Below, piece by piece: positions 49,050 through 57,547 of a stretch of 64,000 bases of DNA. Every line of letters begins with the position of its first letter. Positions within the stretch are counted from its first letter, which is position 1. A program made the translations under genes and the position numbers. The stretch is from Akkermansia muciniphila. Lineage in GTDB: Bacteria > Verrucomicrobiota > Verrucomicrobiia > Verrucomicrobiales > Akkermansiaceae. Location: NCBI RefSeq assembly GCF_040616545.1, contig NZ_CP156688.1, positions 62,001-126,000 on the forward strand, written 5' to 3'. Below the pieces are notes generated by a model. That model saw only the letters and a program-made list of their open reading frames with translations. It was not told the DNA's origin and searched no databases.

Positions 49050-49964
49050 ATGAAAGCAACATTCCTTCTTCTTTGCCTGGCCGGCAGCGTGCTGGCGGCG
49101 CCTCCCGCCAAAAAACAGCCGGCGCCAGCCAATCCCCTCCCTCCGCTGGAAAAAGCCACCATTTCCATTGACGGCCACCCGGAAAGCGTGGCGGCTGATG
49201 CGGAAGGCAACATTTACTTCACCTGCATCGGCGCCAAGCTGACGCCCACGGAAAAGGACAAGGACGGCTACCTGGGCGTTATCCCGCACGGCTCCACGGA
49301 ACCTAAGAAAATCACGGAGGTGGACACCCTGGACGCTCCCAAGGGGCTTCTGTACCAGGACGGCTTCCTGTACTGCACGGATGTGGACATGGTCTACAAG
49401 ATAGACGCCAAAACCGGCACCATTGAAGGGTATGTGGACTTGTCCCCCTCCCGCATGAAATTCCTCAATGACCTGGCGTTCATTAACGGCAGGCTCATGG
49501 TCTCCTCCACGGATACCAACCAGATCTTCTATGTGGACACAAACACCAGTTCCTACGGGGAGCTGGTCACCAAGCAGCCCATTTACAAGCCGAACGGCCT
49601 GGCCTGGGATCCGGAAAGAAAAGTCATCTACCTCTGCGAATATGCCACGGATGAAAAAGGCAAGCCCAGCGGCCGCCTGCTCTCCATCAACCCCGTCTCC
49701 CGTGAAGTCACGGAACTTTCCAAGGAACGGGGACAGTATGACGGCCTGGCCTACCGGGACAACGCCCTTTATTACAGCGACTGGTCCAAGGACAAAAAAC
49801 CGGAAGCCATCCGCAGGCTGGACCTGAAAACGGGGCGTTCCGCTCCGGTGGCCACCGGCCCCATTGAAGGCACGGCGGACTTCATCCTGTATGACTCCAT
49901 GATCGTGGCTCCGGGCATGACGGAAAAGAAAATCCACATCATGCCCATTGGCGGGAAAAAATAA
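49050..49964 (+). CDS. Secreted SMP-30/gluconolactonase-like beta-propeller
   Basis: 304 residues with a signal peptide (MKATFLLLCLAGSVLAAPPA). The mature protein reads as a six-bladed propeller of the SMP-30/LRE type: ESVAADAEGNIYFTC, DAPKGLLYQDGFLYCTD, the central FLNDLAFINGRLMVSSTDTN and KPNGLAWDPERKVIYLCEYA. YDGLAYRDNALYYSDW follows. Asn and Asp at the blade centres would bind a divalent metal. Enzyme activity (lactonase or other sugar lactone hydrolysis) is typical of relatives but not proven. It is monocistronic, with its own promoter and terminator. Confidence 0.8.
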   Translation: MKATFLLLCLAGSVLAAPPAKKQPAPANPLPPLEKATISIDGHPESVAADAEGNIYFTCIGAKLTPTEKDKDGYLGVIPHGSTEPKKITEVDTLDAPKGLLYQDGFLYCTDVDMVYKIDAKTGTIEGYVDLSPSRMKFLNDLAFINGRLMVSSTDTNQIFYVDTNTSSYGELVTKQPIYKPNGLAWDPERKVIYLCEYATDEKGKPSGRLLSINPVSREVTELSKERGQYDGLAYRDNALYYSDWSKDKKPEAIRRLDLKTGRSAPVATGPIEGTADFILYDSMIVAPGMTEKKIHIMPIGGKK

Positions 49965-49998
49965 CCGGAACTATTCCGTTTTTACACCCTCTCCCGGT

Positions 49999-50033
49999 CC
50001 GCCAGTGGCATCTCCCCCGCTGGCGGCCTTTTT
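49999..50033 (+). terminator. Terminator of the SMP-30-like gene
   Basis: CCGCCAG (49999-50005) pairs with CTGGCGG (50020-50026), followed by CCTTTTTC. Confidence 0.7.
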
Positions 50034-50081
50034 CAATTTACGGCTTGAAGTGCACCGGGGATGCGTTTAGTTAATGGAGAT

Positions 50082-50537
50082 ATGAGCAAGATTTCAGACC
50101 AAATCATGGAAGGGATGAAAACCGCCATGAGAGCAAAAGACTCCGTCACTCTCAATACCCTGCGCGCCCTCAAGACGGCCCTGACGAACGCGGGCATCGC
50201 CAAAGGAGGCCTGGGCACTCCTCTGGAGGAAGCGGAAGAACTGGCCGTGGTCCGCAAGCAAATCAAGCAGCGTGAAGACTCTATGGAACAATTCCGGTCC
50301 GCCGGACGTCCGGAACTGGCGGACAAGGAGGAAGCGGAAATGATCGTCCTCAAGCAATTCATGCCTGCGGAGCTCACCGCGGAGGAGACGGCGTCCATTC
50401 TGGAAAACGTGATGAAGGAAACGGGAGCCGCCACCAAAAAGGACATGGGCCAGGTCATGAAACTCATGCAGGAACGCACCGCCGGGAGGGTCAACGGCAA
50501 GGAACTGGCCCGGATGGTATCAGCCAGACTCTCATGA
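50082..50537 (+). CDS. yqeY: GatB/YqeY-domain protein
   Basis: 151 residues matching the stand-alone YqeY domain, related to the tRNA-binding tail of GatB. Seen: LNTLRALKTALTNA near the N-terminus, LEEAEELAVVRKQIKQREDS, and the C-terminal part FMPAELTAEETA with KDMGQVMKLMQERTAGRVNG. YqeY proteins are cytoplasmic and thought to act on aminoacyl-tRNA, but their exact role is open. The ATG at 50082 follows GGAG; the frame is open to 50061. The stop overlaps ispD (ATGA), opening a three-gene coupled operon. Confidence 0.88.
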   Translation: MSKISDQIMEGMKTAMRAKDSVTLNTLRALKTALTNAGIAKGGLGTPLEEAEELAVVRKQIKQREDSMEQFRSAGRPELADKEEAEMIVLKQFMPAELTAEETASILENVMKETGAATKKDMGQVMKLMQERTAGRVNGKELARMVSARLS

Positions 50538-51229
50538 AAGGCTGCGCCGCCATCATCGTAGCGGCCGGGTCTTCCCGGCGCGCCGGATTTGACAAGCTCC
50601 TGGCGCCCCTGCACGGAGTCAAGGTGCTGGAACGCAGTATCCGGGCGTTTGCCGGCTCCCGGGAAATCACAGAAATCGTGGTGGTTTGCCCGGAAGAACG
50701 CTTCCGCGCCATTAACGCCGCGGACATGGAGACGGAAGTGCCCGTCACCCGCGTGGATGGCGGCAGCGAACGGCACGAATCCGTAAAAAACGGCCTGGCG
50801 GCCCTGCTTTACACGCCCGGGCTCGTAGCCGTGCACGACGGCGCGCGCCCCCTCATTACGGTGGAGCAAATCTCCCGCTGCATCCAGACCGCCAGGGAAT
50901 GTGGAGCAGCCGCTTCAGCCCACCCCGTGACGGACACCTTGAAACGCGCCAATGAAGAACGTTTTACGCTTCCGGAACAGGTGGACCGGGAAGGACTGTG
51001 GTGCATGGAAACACCACAGGTATTTCAATATCAACTGCTCCTGGACGCCTACGCGGCAGTCACGGAACGAAACATGAAGGTGACTGATGAAGTCACCGCC
51101 CTGCAGCTCATCGGCCACCCTACCCGCCTGGTGCACAACCATGGGCCCAACCCCAAGATCACCTGGCCGGAAGACATTTCCTGCGCTGAAATTCTGCTGG
51201 AACTCAAGCACCGCCGCAATACCCTATGA
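50534..51229 (+). CDS. ispD: 2-C-methyl-D-erythritol 4-phosphate cytidylyltransferase
   Basis: Third step of the MEP isoprenoid pathway: joins CTP and MEP to CDP-ME. 231 residues. The nucleotide-binding start AAIIVAAGSSRRAGFDKLLA is intact, with VDGGSERHESVKNGL, VAVHDGARPLIT and the C-terminal VTDEVTALQLIGHPTRLV, then NPKITWPED. All are the family's conserved blocks. Start and stop both overlap the neighbouring genes as ATGA, so translation is coupled with yqeY and the epimerase gene. Confidence 0.94.
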   Translation: MKGCAAIIVAAGSSRRAGFDKLLAPLHGVKVLERSIRAFAGSREITEIVVVCPEERFRAINAADMETEVPVTRVDGGSERHESVKNGLAALLYTPGLVAVHDGARPLITVEQISRCIQTARECGAAASAHPVTDTLKRANEERFTLPEQVDREGLWCMETPQVFQYQLLLDAYAAVTERNMKVTDEVTALQLIGHPTRLVHNHGPNPKITWPEDISCAEILLELKHRRNTL

Positions 51230-52080
51230 CCAGCCTCCTGTGTACCCCCCCCCGCGCCGTCCTTATCCTGGGAACGGGCTATCTGGGAAAAGCCCTGGCG
51301 GAAAGCCTGCGGAAAGCCGGCCACACGGCCCTTACGGCGGACATAGACGCACAGCGGGCCATTTATGAAGCGGATGTCACAAACGCAGACTCCATGCGCA
51401 GCCTGGCCTCCCGCATTCCCTCCCCGGACATCATCGTCATGTGCGCCAGCACCCGCGGGGGAAGCGAGGATGCCTACCGCAGCCTCTACATCCGCGGAAC
51501 GCAAAACACGCTGGAAGCCTTCCCCGGAAAACCGGTCATCTTCTGTTCCAGCACCTCCGTTTACGGCATCACGGACGGCCGCTGGATTACGGAAGAGCAC
51601 AACGTCTATCCCGCCTCGGGAAAAAGCGGCCTCCTCATTCAGGCGGAACAGGCGGTTCTTGCCGCCGGAGGCACCGTCGTCCGGCTGGGGGCCCTGTACG
51701 GCCCGGACCGTTGCGTGCTTGTCTCCCAATACTGTACGGAAGGCACCGCCCTCCCCGGAGACATGGACAGGTGGATCAACTACATCCACCGGGATGACGC
51801 CGTGGGCGCCCTGCACCTGCTCTGCACGCTCCGTGAACCGCCCTCCGGCATCTACAACCTGACGGACCGCACCCCCATGCAGCTTGGGGAAATTTACTCT
51901 TATCTCTCCGGGCTCCTGGGCAGGCCCGCTCCACAGCCCGAACCGCTCCGGGAGGAGGCGCGCCGCGGCTTTTCCAACCAGAGGATCTCCTGTTCCCGCC
52001 TGCTGGCCCTGGGCTGGGAACCGCTTTACCCGAGCTTTGCGGACGGCGTGCACAATGTGCTGGAAGCGCTGGAAGAATAA
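51226..52080 (+). CDS. NAD(P)-dependent epimerase/dehydratase (extended SDR)
   Basis: 284-residue Rossmann-fold protein. The dinucleotide-binding motif GTGYLGKALAESL follows a nonpolar lead (RAVLILGTGYLG). FCSSTSVYGITDG and a serine/tyrosine-containing active-site region follow, then YIHRDDAVGALHLL (the SDR YIHVDD-type motif), GIYNLTDRTPM and LLALGWEPLYP. The short GxGxxG form resembles YeeZ-like sugar epimerases. The substrate is unknown. It is the last gene of the yqeY-ispD operon, with a 4-bp overlap. Confidence 0.82.
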   Translation: MTSLLCTPPRAVLILGTGYLGKALAESLRKAGHTALTADIDAQRAIYEADVTNADSMRSLASRIPSPDIIVMCASTRGGSEDAYRSLYIRGTQNTLEAFPGKPVIFCSSTSVYGITDGRWITEEHNVYPASGKSGLLIQAEQAVLAAGGTVVRLGALYGPDRCVLVSQYCTEGTALPGDMDRWINYIHRDDAVGALHLLCTLREPPSGIYNLTDRTPMQLGEIYSYLSGLLGRPAPQPEPLREEARRGFSNQRISCSRLLALGWEPLYPSFADGVHNVLEALEE

Positions 52081-52221
52081 ACCCCGGCGGGACTCCTCCA
52101 TCCCCACGTCCCAAGCGGCTTTCCGGAGAAGAAGGAAAGGGAGGAACAATGTGCCGGGCATCTGCCGGGGCAAGCGTGGCGCCAGGGCGGCCGTCCCGGC
52201 AGTCTTTGACTCTCCCCTTTC

Positions 52222-52250
52222 TTGACTTGCCGGGCGTGAACGGGCACAAT
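52222..52250 (+). promoter_or_regulatory. Promoter of trpS (leaderless)
   Basis: TTGACT (52222-52227), a 17-bp spacer, CACAAT (52245-52250). The ATG at 52261 is only 10 nt after the -10, leaving at most a few nucleotides of 5' leader. Confidence 0.55.
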
Positions 52251-52260
52251 CCTGCGCGCA

Positions 52261-53226
52261 ATGCGTATCATCACAGGACTTCAACCCAGCGGCAAGCTCC
52301 ACGTCGGCAACTACTTCGGAGCCATGGAACCGGCCGTCCGCATGCAGGAACGCGGAGACTCCTACTACTTTCTGGCGGACTACCACGCCATGAGCACCGT
52401 CCATGACGCGGCCGCCCTGCGGGAAAACTGCAAAAACCTGGCGACAGACTTTCTGGCCGTGGGCCTGGACCCTGAAAAATGCGTCTTTTTCCGCCAGTCC
52501 GCCGTGCCGGAAGTCAATGAAATGGCGTGGATACTCGGCACCGTCTGCCCGGTGGGCCTGCTGGAACGCTGCCACTCCTACAAGGACAAGATCGCCAAGG
52601 GCTTTTCCCCCAGCAACGCCCTCTTCACCTACCCCGTGCTGATGGCGGCGGACATCCTGATGTATGACTCCGACCTGGTGCCTGTGGGCAAGGACCAGAA
52701 GCAGCACCTGGAAGTCACCCGGGACCTGGCGGGCAAGATGAACGAACAATTCGGGGAAGGCACCTGCAAGCTGCCGGATGCGCTCATTGCGGAAAGCACG
52801 GCCATCGTTCCCGGCCTGGACGGTCAGAAAATGAGCAAAAGCTACAACAACACCCTCCCCATCTTCGGCGAGGAAAAAGCCGTCCGCAAGCTCATCATGA
52901 GAATCCCTACGGACTCCACCCCCGTGGAGGAACCCAAGTCCACGGAAGGCTCCATCATCCTCCAGCTTTACAAGCTCTTTGCCTCCGCGGAAGGCTATGA
53001 AACCATGGTCCATGACTTCCGGAGCGGCGGCTGCGGCTATGGCGACTTCAAAAAGCGCCTCTTTGACGCGTACTGGGAATACTTCCGCACCGCGCGCGAG
53101 CGCAGGGCTGAACTGGAAGCCAACCAGGACTACGTGCACCAGGTGCTGGAAGACGGGGCGCGCAAGGCGCGGGAAACGGCTTCCGTGGTGCTGGACAGGG
53201 TGCGCCGGGCCGTGGGCCTGATCTGA
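52261..53226 (+). CDS. trpS: Tryptophanyl-tRNA synthetase
   Basis: Class Ic aminoacyl-tRNA synthetase that charges tRNA-Trp. 321 residues. The HIGH-type motif is in GLQPSGKLHVGNYFGAMEPA, and the KMSKS loop is GQKMSKSYNNTLPIF. PVGKDQKQHLEVTRDLAGKM and MAADILMYDSDLVPVG are the usual active-site blocks. The start matches the family N-terminus (MRIITGLQPSG) and coincides with a promoter placed for a leaderless mRNA. Confidence 0.95.
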   Translation: MRIITGLQPSGKLHVGNYFGAMEPAVRMQERGDSYYFLADYHAMSTVHDAAALRENCKNLATDFLAVGLDPEKCVFFRQSAVPEVNEMAWILGTVCPVGLLERCHSYKDKIAKGFSPSNALFTYPVLMAADILMYDSDLVPVGKDQKQHLEVTRDLAGKMNEQFGEGTCKLPDALIAESTAIVPGLDGQKMSKSYNNTLPIFGEEKAVRKLIMRIPTDSTPVEEPKSTEGSIILQLYKLFASAEGYETMVHDFRSGGCGYGDFKKRLFDAYWEYFRTARERRAELEANQDYVHQVLEDGARKARETASVVLDRVRRAVGLI

Positions 53227-53310
53227 ACCGGGGGTTGAAATGCCGGAGAACCCGGAGTGAAACACGTTTTTTAGTGGCATGGAAAAGCACGGAATGTTAT
53301 ACAGGAATAT

Positions 53311-53781
53311 ATGAAGAATATTCTGGTAGCCATTGATTTCTCCAACGCCACGGACGCCGTCATTCATCAGATCGGCAAACTGGCGTGCCCCAATGACAGC
53401 ATCATCCACCTGCTCCACATTGTGGAACCCAGTATCTGTTATGAAGTCTCCGGCGTGCTGCCGGATGAAGTTCCCGTGCCCGTCATGGACCAGACGGAGG
53501 AAAACGAAGTCATCTCCATCGCAAAAAACCATCTGAAAAAGACGGCGGAAAAACTCTCCCGGCTGACGGACGCCACCATCATCCAGGCCGTGGAAGACGA
53601 ATTCGAAATCAGCGAGGCGGTCATTAACTACGCTGAAAAACACCACATCGACATGATCGTGGTGGGCAAACACAACCACGGCTTCCTTTCCACCGTCTTC
53701 CTGGGCAGCGTAGCCAGCTCCGTCATGCGGAAATCCCCCGTGCCCGTGCTGGTGGTTCCCGTCACCAAGGAAGAACAATAA
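53311..53781 (+). CDS. Universal stress protein (UspA family)
   Basis: 156-residue single-domain USP. It begins MKNILVAIDFSNATDAVIHQ and ends with the ATP-binding signature DMIVVGKHNHGFLSTVFLGS followed by VASSVMRKSPVPVLVVPV. The GxxGxnG(S/V)S-type pattern is largely kept, so ATP binding is likely. Members aid survival under stress by unclear means. It is preceded by its own short intergenic region and followed 33 bp later by the ymdB-like gene. Confidence 0.9.
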   Translation: MKNILVAIDFSNATDAVIHQIGKLACPNDSIIHLLHIVEPSICYEVSGVLPDEVPVPVMDQTEENEVISIAKNHLKKTAEKLSRLTDATIIQAVEDEFEISEAVINYAEKHHIDMIVVGKHNHGFLSTVFLGSVASSVMRKSPVPVLVVPVTKEEQ

Positions 53782-53814
53782 AAGCCGCCATCCGCACAAG
53801 ACCCGTCCCATTTC

Positions 53815-54618
53815 ATGATTACCATACTCTTTATAGGCGATGTGGTCGGCGAGCCCGGCCGCACCGCCGTGAAGCACATGCTTCCGGAACTCAAAAAGGA
53901 GCACGGGGCGGACTTCATCATCGTCAACGGAGAAAACGCGGCTGCCGGACGCGGCATCACCCCCCGGCTGGCGCAGGAACTGCTGCATGCCGGAGTGGAC
54001 GTCATCACGACCGGGGACCACGTCTGGGACCAGGCGGAACTGGCGCCGTGGCTGGACTCCGAACCGCGCGTACTGCGCCCCCTCAACTATCCCCAGGGCA
54101 CGCCGGGGCACGGAAGCGTGGTGGTGGAAACGCCCAGGGGGAAGATAGCCGTCATGCAGGTGCAGGGGCGGTCCTTCATCCAGCCCCCGCTGGAAAACCC
54201 CTTCCTCATCTCGGAGGCGGAAGCCAGAAGGCTCAGGGAGGAAGAAGGCGTTAACGTCATCTTTGTGGACATGCACGCGGAAACCACCAGTGAAAAAATC
54301 TCCACCGGGTACAATCTGGACGGGCTGGTTTCCGCCGTCATCGGAACCCACACCCATGTGCAGACCGCGGATGAAACCATCCTGGAACATGGCACGGCCT
54401 ACCTGACGGACGCAGGCATGTGCGGCCCTGCCCTGGGAGTGCTGGGCCGCGAAAAAGAGCCCATTATCCAGCGCTTCCGCTCCTCCATGCCCGCCAAATT
54501 CCCTGTGGCCAACTGGCCCGTCCGCCTCTGCGGAGCCGTCGTGCAGGTGGATGAAGCCACCGGCAAAGCCCTCAACATTGCCCGCATCAGCCAAACCGTG
54601 GAAAAACCGGCCTCCTGA
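53815..54618 (+). CDS. ymdB: YmdB-family metallophosphoesterase
   Basis: 267-residue di-metal phosphoesterase; the Bacillus YmdB is a cyclic-nucleotide phosphodiesterase affecting biofilm and motility. Metal-ligand blocks are complete: FIGDVVGEPGRTAV, IVNGENAAAGRGIT, VITTGDHVWDQAE, and the paired histidines of IGTHTHVQTADE, then LTDAGMCGP. The cellular target here is unknown. It is followed 2 bp later by tcdA. Confidence 0.9.
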   Translation: MITILFIGDVVGEPGRTAVKHMLPELKKEHGADFIIVNGENAAAGRGITPRLAQELLHAGVDVITTGDHVWDQAELAPWLDSEPRVLRPLNYPQGTPGHGSVVVETPRGKIAVMQVQGRSFIQPPLENPFLISEAEARRLREEEGVNVIFVDMHAETTSEKISTGYNLDGLVSAVIGTHTHVQTADETILEHGTAYLTDAGMCGPALGVLGREKEPIIQRFRSSMPAKFPVANWPVRLCGAVVQVDEATGKALNIARISQTVEKPAS

Positions 54619-54620
54619 CC

Positions 54621-55427
54621 ATGCCCAACGCCACAGACCATGAAGCCAGATTCGGCGGCATTGGCCGTCTGTACGGAACCAGCGGGCTGGACCTTCTCCG
54701 GAACTCCCGCATGGCCGTCATCGGCATTGGCGGCGTAGGCTCCTGGGCGGCGGAAGCATTGGCCCGCTCCGGAGTAGGAACCATCATCCTGATGGACCTG
54801 GATGACCTCTGCATCACCAACACGAACCGGCAAATTCACGCGCTGGCGTCCACCGTCGGCCAGTCCAAGACGGAAGCCATGGCCGCACGCATCAGGGAAA
54901 TCAACCCGGACGCGGAAACCATCTCCATCAACAGCTTCTACACGGCCTCCAACGCAGAAAAACTGCTGGCGGCGAAACCGGACGTCATCATAGACGCCAT
55001 TGACTCCCTGGCGCCCAAAGCGCACCTCATCGCCTCCTGTTACCGCAGCAAGCAGCTCCTGGTCACCTGCGGCGGCGCGGGAGGACGCGTCAACCCCGCT
55101 AAAATAGAAATAGCGGACCTCTCCCGCACCAAGGGAGACCCCCTGCTCTCCAGCCTGCGCTACAAACTCAAAAAAGACTACGGCCTCCCGCTGGGGGAAA
55201 AAGCCCGCAAGCTGAAAATCCCCTGCGTCTTCTCCCAGGAAACTCCCGTGTACCCTACCTGTGACGGAGAAACCTCCTGCACGCGCGACCCGGAATTCCA
55301 GGGGAAAATGGGTTGTGACGCCGGGTTCGGCTCTATCACCCACATCACTGGCACCTTCGGCTTCTTTGCGGCCTCCGCCGCCATTCAAACGCTCTTAAAC
55401 AAAAAACAAACATCACCGCAACCATGA
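54621..55427 (+). CDS. tcdA: tRNA threonylcarbamoyladenosine dehydratase (TcdA/CsdL)
   Basis: ATP-dependent E1-like enzyme that cyclises t6A37 to ct6A in ANN-decoding tRNAs. 268 residues. RFGGIGRLYGTSGLDLLRNS is the family N-terminus. The nucleotide-binding GIGGVGSWAAEALARSGVG, the DLDDLCITNTNRQIHAL block and VIIDAIDSLAPKAHLI are intact, and GCDAGFGSITHITGTFGF closes the domain. The stop overlaps the next gene by 4 bp. Confidence 0.92.
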   Translation: MPNATDHEARFGGIGRLYGTSGLDLLRNSRMAVIGIGGVGSWAAEALARSGVGTIILMDLDDLCITNTNRQIHALASTVGQSKTEAMAARIREINPDAETISINSFYTASNAEKLLAAKPDVIIDAIDSLAPKAHLIASCYRSKQLLVTCGGAGGRVNPAKIEIADLSRTKGDPLLSSLRYKLKKDYGLPLGEKARKLKIPCVFSQETPVYPTCDGETSCTRDPEFQGKMGCDAGFGSITHITGTFGFFAASAAIQTLLNKKQTSPQP

Positions 55428-55939
55428 ACAAGCTCCTGCTTCCCCTACTGGGGGCCATTCTTCTTCCCGCCCTGACCCAGTGCAACTCCCTGGAAAAAGA
55501 CATCGCCGGCATCAACGCCCGCAATGCGGAAATTGCCAGAGAACCCAGGGGAAACTACTTTGTCGGCCGCCGCTATCATGTCCCGGCAACCCGCTTCTGG
55601 GGCTACCTGCGCCAGCCGGGCCAGACCTGGAGAACGGCCCAGCTCGTCATCATGGATGAAAGCTCCTGCCGCACTCCGGACCGCCTGCCGGAATACGCCG
55701 GGAGCCCGCGCTACGCCTATGACAACAACTATGAATACAGGGTGTACGGCAAATACACGGGCAAATACGGTTACGAGCCCAACTCCAATCTGAAGCTACC
55801 CATCTTCAAGCCGACCCGGTTCGAACCCATCAACACCAATCCCGGCTGGCTCTTCAAGCCCTCGGAAAAATATGACACCAAGGCCGTCACCCTGCGTCCG
55901 GCCATCATGCCCGTGGCAACCTCCCTCCCGGTCCGGTAA
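55424..55939 (+). CDS. Putative lipoprotein of unknown function
   Basis: 171 residues beginning with a lipoprotein-type signal (MNKLLLPLLGAILLPALTQC, lipobox LTQC, Cys20). The mature part is rich in Tyr, Arg and Pro, with repeated YxYxxxYRxYGKYTGKYGYE. No family is recognised. The ATGA overlap with tcdA suggests cotranslation, but a functional link between tRNA modification and an outer-membrane lipoprotein is not obvious. Confidence 0.65.
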   Translation: MNKLLLPLLGAILLPALTQCNSLEKDIAGINARNAEIAREPRGNYFVGRRYHVPATRFWGYLRQPGQTWRTAQLVIMDESSCRTPDRLPEYAGSPRYAYDNNYEYRVYGKYTGKYGYEPNSNLKLPIFKPTRFEPINTNPGWLFKPSEKYDTKAVTLRPAIMPVATSLPVR

Positions 55940-55990
55940 AAAAGCTGCCTTCAAAAAACGGAAGCAACAGGATAAAAAGAAGAAAAAAGC

Positions 55991-56019
55991 TTGATCTATT
56001 CGCTCCTGTGCGCTAAAAA
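55991..56019 (+). promoter_or_regulatory. Promoter of tRNA-Leu
   Basis: TTGATC (55991-55996), a 17-bp spacer, TAAAAA (56014-56019), 23 bp before the tRNA. Confidence 0.5.
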
Positions 56020-56041
56020 CTTCCCGCCTTAAGGCACCTAT

Positions 56042-56127
56042 GCTCGGGTGGCGGAATTGGTAGACGCGCTAGACTAAGGATCTAGTGTCGATAAGACGTA
56101 GGGGTTCGAGTCCCCTCTCGAGCACCA
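56042..56127 (+). tRNA. tRNA-Leu with anticodon AAG
   Basis: A class II tRNA with a long variable arm (TGTCGATAAGACG) and encoded CCA (56125-56127). The acceptor stem GCTCGGG pairs with CTCGAGC. The anticodon stem CTAGA/TCTAG closes the loop CTAAGGA, giving AAG at 56076-56078. A34 is unusual in bacterial tRNA-Leu (GAG is usual) and would be expected to need deamination to inosine by a TadA-type enzyme to read CUC. Confidence 0.93.
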
Positions 56128-56133
56128 TTCAAT

Positions 56134-56170
56134 AACCCTCTTTAAGTAAAATGCTTGAAGAGGGTTTCTT
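56134..56170 (+). terminator. Terminator after tRNA-Leu
   Basis: AACCCTCTT (56134-56142) pairs with AAGAGGGTT (56158-56166), followed by TCTT. Confidence 0.75.
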
Positions 56171-56267
56171 GTTGACAAGGAAAAGAGAGCCCGAAACGTC
56201 AAAGACTGGAGCAATAGCCAATTTTGATGGAATCCCGGAACAGGAAGAAGCATCCGGAGAAAAAACC

Positions 56268-57230
56268 TTAAACGCCTTCAGCCATCAGGGCCAGGACTTC
56301 TTCACGGGCCGGCATGGAGCGGATGGCTCCCTTGCGCGTCGTCACGATGGAAGCGGCGGCGTTGGCGAATAAAAGCATGTCCGCCAACTGTCCTTCCGTC
56401 AGGTTTTCCAGTCCCGTTTCCAGAATCCAGTCCAGGCAGGAACCAAAAAAGGCGTCTCCGGCTCCCGTCGTGTCAATGGTGTTGACCTTCAGGAATGTAG
56501 GCTGGTAAACAAGCCTGTCTCCATAGGAAGCCCAACTGCCTTCCCTGCCCCCCGTCACGAGGATGAGGCGGAGATTGCCGAATTTCCTTTTCAGGGCATC
56601 CAGTCCTTCCTTCATGGAGGAACAGCCGGTGAGGAAGAGAAGTTCCTCCGTTTCTATTTTCATGACGCTGCACGCGCCGCAGCCATAGAGCATTTGTTCC
56701 CGGGCCAGCTCCAGACTGGGCCAGAGGAGAGGCCGGAGATTGGGATCAAAGGTGATGAGAGCCCCCTTTTCCCGGGCATGGCTGACGGCATGCCGGGTGG
56801 CGCGCCGCACGTCGCCGTGCGTCATGGAGATCGTCCCGAAGTGGAAGACGCGCGTGTTTTCCACCAGCGCCATGTCCACCTCCCCGGCGGTCAGTTTCAT
56901 GTCCGCGCCGGGATTGCGGTAAAAGGAAAAATCACGGTCGCCCTGTTCGTCAATCTGGACGAAGGCCAGGGTGGTGTTGACTTCCCGGGAAGAGACCAGC
57001 CCGGAATCGTCAATGCCTTCCTCCTGAAGCGTGCGCCGGAGCATTTTCCCGAACATGTCATGCCCCACCTTGCCGATGAAGGCGGTCCTGCGCCCCAGCC
57101 GGGACAGCATGGAGAGGACATTGCAGGGGGCGCCCCCCGGATTGGCCTGGTAAACGGGCAGTTCCTGGGCGCTCACTCCGCAGGGGGTGAAGTCCACCAG
57201 CAGTTCTCCGAGAGCTACGACGTCATACAT
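56268..57230 (-). CDS. PfkB-family sugar kinase, probable fructokinase
   Basis: 320-residue ribokinase-type kinase. Start VVALGELLVDFTP, sugar-binding NPGGAPCNVLSMLSRLG, FIGKVGHDMFGK and the catalytic/ATP block TIDTTGAGDAFFGSCLDWIL. The GELL(V/I)DF start and NPGGAPxN pattern are typical of fructokinases. It lies divergent to a mannitol-type dehydrogenase and a sugar transporter gene, which fits phosphorylation of fructose made from mannitol. Substrate assignment is by family and context. Confidence 0.88.
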   Translation of the reverse strand: MYDVVALGELLVDFTPCGVSAQELPVYQANPGGAPCNVLSMLSRLGRRTAFIGKVGHDMFGKMLRRTLQEEGIDDSGLVSSREVNTTLAFVQIDEQGDRDFSFYRNPGADMKLTAGEVDMALVENTRVFHFGTISMTHGDVRRATRHAVSHAREKGALITFDPNLRPLLWPSLELAREQMLYGCGACSVMKIETEELLFLTGCSSMKEGLDALKRKFGNLRLILVTGGREGSWASYGDRLVYQPTFLKVNTIDTTGAGDAFFGSCLDWILETGLENLTEGQLADMLLFANAAASIVTTRKGAIRSMPAREEVLALMAEGV

Positions 57231-57547
57231 GCTTTTCCAAATGTTGAAGGTGGTTCTTCCGGCGGAAAGGAAAGCCGGGAGAGATAGTGAAGCATAGAAC
57301 GCGCCGCCTGTTCCGGGAAAGGAAAAAGAGGTTCATTCCAGTCATGCCGGGAAGGGCGCATTTCCGGCATTTTTTCCTTTCCTGAGGAAGCCGCGCCCCA
57401 GAGAAAATCCGGGATTTTTCCGCAAACGCTCCCTGCGGCGCGTGATAAACCCGCCGGGTAGGGGAAAAAGTCTGGCATATCCCTAACACCTGCCTCTCCG
57501 GAAATGCCCATTAAATGAGACGGCAAATATTGATACCCCATTTCAAG
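57231..57547. other. Divergent promoter region with a hairpin
   Basis: Regulatory region between the fructokinase and mannitol dehydrogenase genes. It contains an inverted repeat ATGCCGG (57343-57349) / CCGGCAT (57363-57369) followed by TTTTT, readable as an operator or as an early terminator on the plus strand. No ORF with protein-like features was found. Confidence 0.45.

Noticed and set aside
51049..54594. An 1,181-codon minus-strand ORF
   Set aside because: It runs antisense across ispD, the epimerase, trpS, uspA and ymdB, all of which have clear motifs on the plus strand.
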